DNA from: an uncultured Bacteroidales bacterium
Lineage (GTDB): Bacteria > Bacteroidota > Bacteroidia > Bacteroidales > Muribaculaceae
DNA length: 11,988 nt
Reading direction: 5' to 3'
NCBI GenBank assembly: GCA_900549375.1
Contig: URNY01000087.1
Span: 1-11,988 of the forward strand
This document shows positions 7,465 through 11,988 of the stretch, piece by piece. Both the position numbers and the translations under genes were made by a program. The notes beneath the pieces were generated by a model. That model worked only from the letters and a program-made list of their open reading frames with translations, ran no database searches and was not told where the DNA came from. Within the stretch, counting starts at the first letter, position 1; the number at the start of each line of letters is the position of its first letter.

Positions 7465-8688
7465 ATGCGTCTCGTAAGCAAGAAATACCTCCTCCCCTTC
7501 ATACTCATCACCTCCCTCTTCTTCATGTGGGGCTTCGCCCGAGCCATCCTCGATGTGCTCAACAAGCATTTCCAGGAATCGATGGACATATCCATCACCC
7601 AGTCGGCGCTGGTGCAGGCCACCACCTACCTCGGCTATTTCCTGATGGCGCTTCCCGCCGGGATCATGATTACGCGCTTCGGCTACCGCCGCGGCGTGGT
7701 GACGGGTCTGCTCCTCTTCGGCGTCGGCTCGCTGCTCTTCATTCCGGGCGACAGCATGATGTCGTTTCCGATATTTCTCGGTGCTTTGTTTGTGATCGGC
7801 TGCGGTCTCGCGATACTCGAGACGGCCGCCAACCCATACGCCTCCGAGCTGGGCGACCGCGCCACGGCGGCGAGCCGTCTGAACTTTGCGCAGTCGTTCA
7901 ACGGACTCGGATGCATCCTCGCTCCGGTGATTGTGGGCGGTTTCCTCTTCTCGAGCGAAGGAGCCTCGGTGTCGGTGCCCTATACGGTGATGGGAGTGGT
8001 CGTGCTCCTCGTGGCCCTCTTCTTCTCGCGCGCCAAACTTCCGGAAATCACCGCATCCGACGATTCTTCCGATAATTCCGGTTCTACCGGCAAACCGGCC
8101 GGCATCGGCGCCACAATCCGCTCCCTCTGGAAGCGGAAGCTCTTCCGCATGGGAGTTTTCGCCCTTTTCTGCTATGAGGTGGCCGAAATTTCCATCAACT
8201 CCCTCTTCATCAATTATGCCACTGCCGGTGCCGATCCATGGATGGACAAGGCCACCGCTTCGGCCGTGCTATCCTTCGGCGCGTTAGGTCTCTTCATGCT
8301 GGCGCGCATCGTCGGCAGCTGGGTGATGAGCCGCATCGACGCGCGCAAAGTGCTGCTGTTCTGCGCCGTGATGACAGTGGCCGGAGCCTTGTGCGTCACG
8401 CTCGACGCCGGTCCCCTCTCGCGCGGAGGCGTATTTATGTGTTATGCCTTCGAGGCCATCATGTTTCCCACGATCTTCGCCATAACCATCGGCGAGGCCG
8501 GCAAGTCTGTGAAGATAGCCTCCTCCTTCCTGATGATGACGCCGATCGGCGGGGCCGTCGGCACACTGCTGATGGGTCTTGTGGCCGACCACGCGTCGGT
8601 ATCCACCGCCTTCATCGTCCCGGCGATCGGCTACGCCTTCGTACTTCTCTACGCCCTCACCCTCCTCCCTCGCCTCCGCCACAAATAA
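7465..8688 (+). CDS. FHS-family (FucP/GluP-type) sugar:H+ symporter
   Basis: This is a major-facilitator inner-membrane protein of 407 residues that likely imports a monosaccharide with protons. The chosen start is the ATG at 7465 (MRLVSKKYLLPFILITSLFF), giving a short basic n-terminus before TM1; the upstream in-frame TTG at 7384 would place the promoter and repeats inside the gene. Family signatures: 'TSLFFMWGFARAILDVLNKHFQ' features in TM1 with Asp30, aligning with the proton-coupling Asp46 of E. coli FucP; 'YLGYFLMALPAGIMITRFGYR'; and 'LETAANPY' (118-125) with Glu119 matching FucP Glu135. A 'RLNFAQSFNGLG' stretch typical of the family follows. Both halves have about six hydrophobic segments, joined by a polar Ser/Asp/Gly-rich loop after 'LPEITASDDSSD'. 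Fucose, glucose, galactose or mannose are all possible substrates; the neighbouring GH92 and GH89 genes suggest a sugar freed from their glycan. It is transcribed divergently from susCD. Confidence 0.92.
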   Translation: MRLVSKKYLLPFILITSLFFMWGFARAILDVLNKHFQESMDISITQSALVQATTYLGYFLMALPAGIMITRFGYRRGVVTGLLLFGVGSLLFIPGDSMMSFPIFLGALFVIGCGLAILETAANPYASELGDRATAASRLNFAQSFNGLGCILAPVIVGGFLFSSEGASVSVPYTVMGVVVLLVALFFSRAKLPEITASDDSSDNSGSTGKPAGIGATIRSLWKRKLFRMGVFALFCYEVAEISINSLFINYATAGADPWMDKATASAVLSFGALGLFMLARIVGSWVMSRIDARKVLLFCAVMTVAGALCVTLDAGPLSRGGVFMCYAFEAIMFPTIFAITIGEAGKSVKIASSFLMMTPIGGAVGTLLMGLVADHASVSTAFIVPAIGYAFVLLYALTLLPRLRHK

Positions 8689-8703
8689 AAATCAGCGCGA
8701 TTG

Positions 8704-8734
8704 TTGCGCAATACGGAAATATTTTGTAACTTTG
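8704..8734 (+). promoter_or_regulatory. Promoter of the tRNA-Pro gene
   Basis: TTG at 8704-8706, a 20-bp spacer and TAACTTTG at 8727-8734 match the Bacteroidetes -33/-7 pattern (TTTG ... TAnnTTTG). Transcription would start about 8741, ten bases before the mature tRNA 5' end. No convincing terminator separates it from the symporter stop at 8688, so read-through into the tRNA is possible. Confidence 0.65.
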
Positions 8735-8750
8735 CAGTCGCAAACAAAAT

Positions 8751-8824
8751 CGGGGTGTAGCACAGTTGGTTAGCGCGCTACGTTCGGGACGTAGAGGTCG
8801 GGCGTTCGAGTCGCCTCACCCCGA
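8751..8824 (+). tRNA. tRNA-Pro, anticodon CGG
   Basis: A 74-nt cloverleaf can be drawn. The acceptor stem is CGGGGTG (8751-8757) with CACCCCG (8817-8823) and discriminator A8824. The D-arm is 8760-8776. The anticodon arm is CTACG/CGTAG (8778-8782, 8790-8794) with loop TTCGGGA, anticodon CGG at 8785-8787. The T-arm is GGGCG/CGCCT with loop TTCGAGT. It decodes proline CCG codons. The D-stem GCAC/GCGC has one A-C mismatch (8762/8774). CCA is not encoded (CAG follows the discriminator), so it must be added after transcription. Confidence 0.95.
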
Positions 8825-8829
8825 CAGAA

Positions 8830-8866
8830 GGCTCGGGAATTTCTCCCGGGCCTTTCTTGTTTTCTT
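8830..8866 (+). terminator. Intrinsic terminator of the tRNA-Pro gene
   Basis: GGCTCGGGA (8830-8838) pairs with TCCCGGGCC (8844-8852) through nine pairs including one G-U, around a 5-nt loop. TTTCTTGTTTTCTT follows at 8853-8866. It lies six bases after the mature tRNA end. Its U tract overlaps the -33 element proposed for the next gene. Confidence 0.85.
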
Positions 8867-8907
8867 ATAAAAAGCTACCTATCTTTGCATCACAATAGCT
8901 ATCTTTG
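8857..8907 (+). promoter_or_regulatory. Promoter region of the phosphatase-GH89 gene, with a duplicated -7 box
   Basis: TTG at 8857-8859, a 20-bp spacer and TATCTTTG at 8880-8887 form a good Bacteroidetes promoter; transcription would begin near 8894. An identical TATCTTTG recurs at 8900-8907, exactly 20 bp later, within a near-duplicated segment (AGCTACCTATCTTTGCA / AATAGCTATCTTTGCA). No -33 match lies at the right distance from the second box, so the first is the likelier core promoter. Confidence 0.55.
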
Positions 8908-8943
8908 CAATTGCATAACGCAATGCACATAATACTTGACATC

Positions 8944-11900
8944 ATGAAAAAACTCGGATTCCTGCTGCTTATAGCGGCTCTTTCCCCCTTTCATTCCATA
9001 ACCGCCACTGCCGACGTGCGCGGAGAAATCGCCGCTACGCGCGAAAAATCGGGTGGCGTTTACTACGCCTATCCCGTGACGCGAGATTCGCTTCCGCCTG
9101 TACCCGCGGGCTTCAAGCCTGTCTATCTCAGCCATTACGGGCGCCACGGCTCGCGCTGGGTGATCAAGGATTATGTGCATCCGCGCGCCGTCGACGGTCT
9201 GCGCGCCCAGAAGGCGCAGGGGAACCTTACGGCTTTCGGCGACAGCGTGCTCTCGGTGCTCGAACGCTGTGCGGCCCATACAAAAGGGCACTGGGGCGAA
9301 CTCTCGGAACTCGGCGAGCAACAGCACCGCGAGATTGCCGGACGAATGTTCAGCCGCTTCCCCTCGCTCTTCGAGGGGAACACACGCATAGAGGCCCGCA
9401 GCAGCATGGAGCCGCGTTGCATAATCTCCATGGCGGCGTTCAGCGAACGACTCAAAGAGCTGAACGGCAAACTGAACGTGGAGCGCCACGCCACACCCTC
9501 CGACATGAAGATGATAGCCGACGATTCCGAGGAAGCGCGCGCCCTCGGCGATAAAAAGAAAGGATGGTACAAACGATTCATGCCGCGCCTCGACTCGCTG
9601 ACACGCAGCGAGACCACGGCCACGCGACTCTTCAACGACCCTTCGAAAGTGGAGAAGCTTAGCAAGCTGATGACCGATATCTATGAGGTGGCCATAAGCA
9701 TGCAGGATGTCAACGGCCTCGACGAGGAACTGCTGCATATCTTCACCCCCGAAGATCTCTATAACCAGTGGAAGATGTCGAACTATCGGATGTATGTGCG
9801 CAATGCCAACTCCGTGGAGGGTAAGGCTCTCGGTCCCCGCTGCGCCACTACCCTGCTCTGCGATATCGTGGAGCGCGCCGATTCCGCTCTCGCGGGCAAA
9901 GGAGTGCCCGTCGACCTCCGTTTCGGACATGACACGGCGTTGCTCCGCCTGCTCGCATTAGCAAGCATTTCGGGCGCCGACATGACGCTCGACGGCGAGG
10001 AGACAGTGGCCGGGGAATGGCAGACCTTCCGCCTCGTGCCGATGGGGGCCAACCTGCAGCTGGCTTTCTTCCGCAATCCGGAGGGTGAGACCCTCGTATC
10101 GGTAAGACTCAATGAAAAACCGGCCGCCATAACCGGGCTGAAAGAGGCTCCCGGCGCTCCCGGCTATTACCGCTGGGAGGACCTGCGGCGCCTCTGGCTC
10201 TCAGCCACTTCGCCCGTAGCCGCGCTCGCCGAGCGCATAGAGCCCGGAGCCTCGCGACGTTTCCTCTTCATCGAGGAGAACTCTCCCGAGGATTTCTTCG
10301 AGATCTCGGCAATCGACGGCAAACCGGCTATAAAGGGGAACAACCCGGTGAACATAGCCGCCGGCCTAAACTGGTATCTGAAATACTACCCGCATATACA
10401 TCTTAGCTGGAACGACATGACCGCCGAGCTGCCGGCAAAGCTGCCGCTTCCGGCAAAACCCGAGCGCCGCGTCACCGACCTCTCGCAAAGATATTACCTC
10501 AATTATTGCACCCACTCCTACTCCATGGCTTTCTGGGACTGGGACCGCTGGCAGAAGGAGATCGACTGGATGGCTCTGCGAGGCATCAACATGCCGCTGG
10601 CCATAACGGGCACCGACATAGTATGGCGCAACACCCTGCGCCGCCTCGGTTACAGCGCTAAGGAGGCCGATGCATTCGTGGCCGGTCCCGCATTCCAGGC
10701 ATGGTGGCTGATGAACAACCTCGAAGGCTGGGGAGGCCCCAACACCAAGGAATGGTATGCCGACCGCGAAGAACTCCAGCACCGCATTCTCGGCCGCATG
10801 CGCGAGTTCGGCATGGAGCCCGTGCTTCCCGGATATTCGGGAATGGTGCCCCACGATGCCGACGAGCGTCTGGGCATGGAGGTATCGGGCAAAGGTATCT
10901 GGAACGGCTTCACACGCCCCGCATTCCTCAAGACCACCGACCCCAAATTCAATCTGATAGCGGATATCTATTATGATGAGCTTCGCAAGCTCAACGGCCC
11001 CGCGAAATATTACAGCATGGATCCCTTCCACGAGGGGGGAAGCACCGAGGGCGTGAACCTTCCCGAAGCCGGACGCATCATCTCCGCGGCCATGAAGAGA
11101 GCCAATCCCGAGGCCGTCTGGGTGATACAGGGGTGGAACGAGAACCCGCGCGCCGAACTGCTTGCGGGCGTTAAGAAGGGAGATATCGTGGTGCTCGACC
11201 TCGCGTCGGAGATCAAACCCAACTGGGGCGACCCGGATTCTCCGTCGAAGACCAAACGCGCCGAGGGGTATCTTCCCCACGACTGGATGTTCTGCATGCT
11301 GCTCAATTTCGGCGGCAATGTCGGCCTCCACGGACGCCTCAACAACGTTATCGGCGGATATTACAAAGCACGCGCATCCCGTTTCGGCAAGGACCTTACG
11401 GGCATCGGACTCACCCCGGAGGGGATAGAGAACAACCCGGTGATGTATGAACTGCTCAGCGAGCTTATATGGCGCCCGAAGCAGTTCACGAAAGAGGACT
11501 GGCTCAAAGGTTATTCCGAAGCCCGCTATGGCAAGCGCGATGCCGATGCCGAGAAGGCATGGCTCGCACTTGGCGCCACTATCTACAACTGCCCCTGGGG
11601 CAACCTTCAGCAGGGCACCACAGAATCGGTGTTCTGCGCCCGTCCTTCGGAGAAGGTGTGGAGAGTGTCGAGCTGGAGCCGCATGGTGCCTTATTACGAA
11701 CCGCAGGATGTGATCGATGCCGCCAAACGTTTCGGCAAAGCGGCTCCGCGCCTCGCCGCCAACGAAAATTACCGCTATGACCTCGTGGACATCACCCGCC
11801 AGGCCGTGGCCGAGAAGGGACGCCTCACCTACACCAAGATGCAGGAGGATCTCAAGAAGAACGATATGAAAGCGTTCAAGAAGCATTCCGATGAGTTTCT

Positions 11901-11988
11901 GGAGCTTCTGAAGACGCAGGACCGTCTGCTCTCCACCCGACAGGAATTCCACGTGAACAAATGGATAAAGGATGCCCGCTCATTGGGG
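8944..11988 (+). CDS. Histidine acid phosphatase - GH89 alpha-N-acetylglucosaminidase fusion (runs off right edge)
   Basis: One uninterrupted frame of 1015 codons remains open at the window end. The ATG at 8944 gives a clean signal peptide (MKKLGFLLLIAALSPFHSIT..A); the in-frame ATG at 8923 would add seven residues before it. Residues about 30-418 are a clade-2 histidine phosphatase (phytase/MINPP-like). RHGSR at 67-71 has nucleophile His68, 'ARSSMEPRCIISM' lies near 133-144, and the proton-donor motif GHDT (328-331) has His329/Asp330. From about 420 it is a GH89 (NAGLU-type) enzyme. The N-domain (about 420-500) includes 'ALAERIEPG' and 'NIAAGLNWYLKYY'. The TIM barrel starts near 517 with 'YYLNYCTHSYSMAFWDWDRW'. 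The likely catalytic acids are Glu697 ('MDPFHEGG') and Glu826 ('TPEGIENNP'), aligning with human NAGLU Glu316 and Glu446, and the C-domain follows. About 100 residues are probably missing. Both active sites look intact, so an exported bifunctional enzyme is likely; the substrate is unknown. Confidence 0.93.
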   Translation, partial: MKKLGFLLLIAALSPFHSITATADVRGEIAATREKSGGVYYAYPVTRDSLPPVPAGFKPVYLSHYGRHGSRWVIKDYVHPRAVDGLRAQKAQGNLTAFGDSVLSVLERCAAHTKGHWGELSELGEQQHREIAGRMFSRFPSLFEGNTRIEARSSMEPRCIISMAAFSERLKELNGKLNVERHATPSDMKMIADDSEEARALGDKKKGWYKRFMPRLDSLTRSETTATRLFNDPSKVEKLSKLMTDIYEVAISMQDVNGLDEELLHIFTPEDLYNQWKMSNYRMYVRNANSVEGKALGPRCATTLLCDIVERADSALAGKGVPVDLRFGHDTALLRLLALASISGADMTLDGEETVAGEWQTFRLVPMGANLQLAFFRNPEGETLVSVRLNEKPAAITGLKEAPGAPGYYRWEDLRRLWLSATSPVAALAERIEPGASRRFLFIEENSPEDFFEISAIDGKPAIKGNNPVNIAAGLNWYLKYYPHIHLSWNDMTAELPAKLPLPAKPERRVTDLSQRYYLNYCTHSYSMAFWDWDRWQKEIDWMALRGINMPLAITGTDIVWRNTLRRLGYSAKEADAFVAGPAFQAWWLMNNLEGWGGPNTKEWYADREELQHRILGRMREFGMEPVLPGYSGMVPHDADERLGMEVSGKGIWNGFTRPAFLKTTDPKFNLIADIYYDELRKLNGPAKYYSMDPFHEGGSTEGVNLPEAGRIISAAMKRANPEAVWVIQGWNENPRAELLAGVKKGDIVVLDLASEIKPNWGDPDSPSKTKRAEGYLPHDWMFCMLLNFGGNVGLHGRLNNVIGGYYKARASRFGKDLTGIGLTPEGIENNPVMYELLSELIWRPKQFTKEDWLKGYSEARYGKRDADAEKAWLALGATIYNCPWGNLQQGTTESVFCARPSEKVWRVSSWSRMVPYYEPQDVIDAAKRFGKAAPRLAANENYRYDLVDITRQAVAEKGRLTYTKMQEDLKKNDMKAFKKHSDEFLELLKTQDRLLSTRQEFHVNKWIKDARSLG

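Noticed and set aside
8899..9930. Minus-strand open frame (343 codons) opposite the phosphatase domain
   Set aside because: It is opposite a clear RHGxR phosphatase frame and ends inside that gene's promoter region; no protein family is recognisable.
10366..11952. Minus-strand open frame (528 codons) opposite the GH89 part
   Set aside because: The plus strand has a continuous GH89 frame with catalytic motifs. The antisense frame is compositional, with no recognisable domain.
8944..11988. Phosphatase and GH89 as two genes joined by a frameshift artefact
   Set aside because: I translated the frame line by line with no stop or frame change, both domains are complete at the junction, and the second has no start codon with signal peptide. 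An error is unlikely, though comparison with relatives would settle it.

Overview
The window looks like a polysaccharide-utilisation region from a gut Bacteroidales genome. A SusC/SusD pair is present. The promoters follow the Bacteroidetes -33/-7 pattern (TTG ... TAnnTTTG), and no clear Shine-Dalgarno sequences precede the starts. Moderately high GC, together with a C-terminal 'YYNLQG...GIFIV...KRVIK' tail of the kind common in Muribaculaceae and Prevotellaceae, makes a Muribaculaceae-like host my best guess. That placement is inference; no marker gene proves it.

Minus-strand half (1-7293). A leftward operon starts from a likely promoter near 7290. In transcription order it encodes a SusC-like TonB-dependent outer-membrane transporter (7156-4115), a SusD-like surface lipoprotein (4084-2342), a secreted two-module protein of unknown function with a T9SS-like tail (2184-595), and the first 144 residues of a GH92 alpha-mannosidase (432-1, running off the left edge). 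A strong hairpin directly after the susD stop and tandem hairpins after the two-module gene divide the operon into segments. The GH92 gene suggests that a mannose-containing glycan is one substrate.

Plus-strand half (7384-11988). Divergent from the susCD operon, and behind its own promoter and a 14-bp tandem repeat, lies an FHS-family (FucP/GluP-type) sugar:H+ symporter. A tRNA-Pro(CGG) gene with promoter and terminator follows. The last gene is a very long exported protein, still open at the right edge, that joins an N-terminal histidine acid phosphatase (phytase/MINPP-like) to a C-terminal GH89 alpha-N-acetylglucosaminidase in one continuous reading frame.

Working together (inference): SusC/SusD would capture and import a glycan, GH92 would release mannose, the GH89 fusion would remove alpha-GlcNAc and possibly phosphate, and the symporter would move a released monosaccharide into the cytoplasm. 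The phosphatase-GH89 fusion is the most unusual item in the window. No regulator (SusR, hybrid two-component system or ECF sigma/anti-sigma), insertion sequence, CRISPR array or origin was seen.
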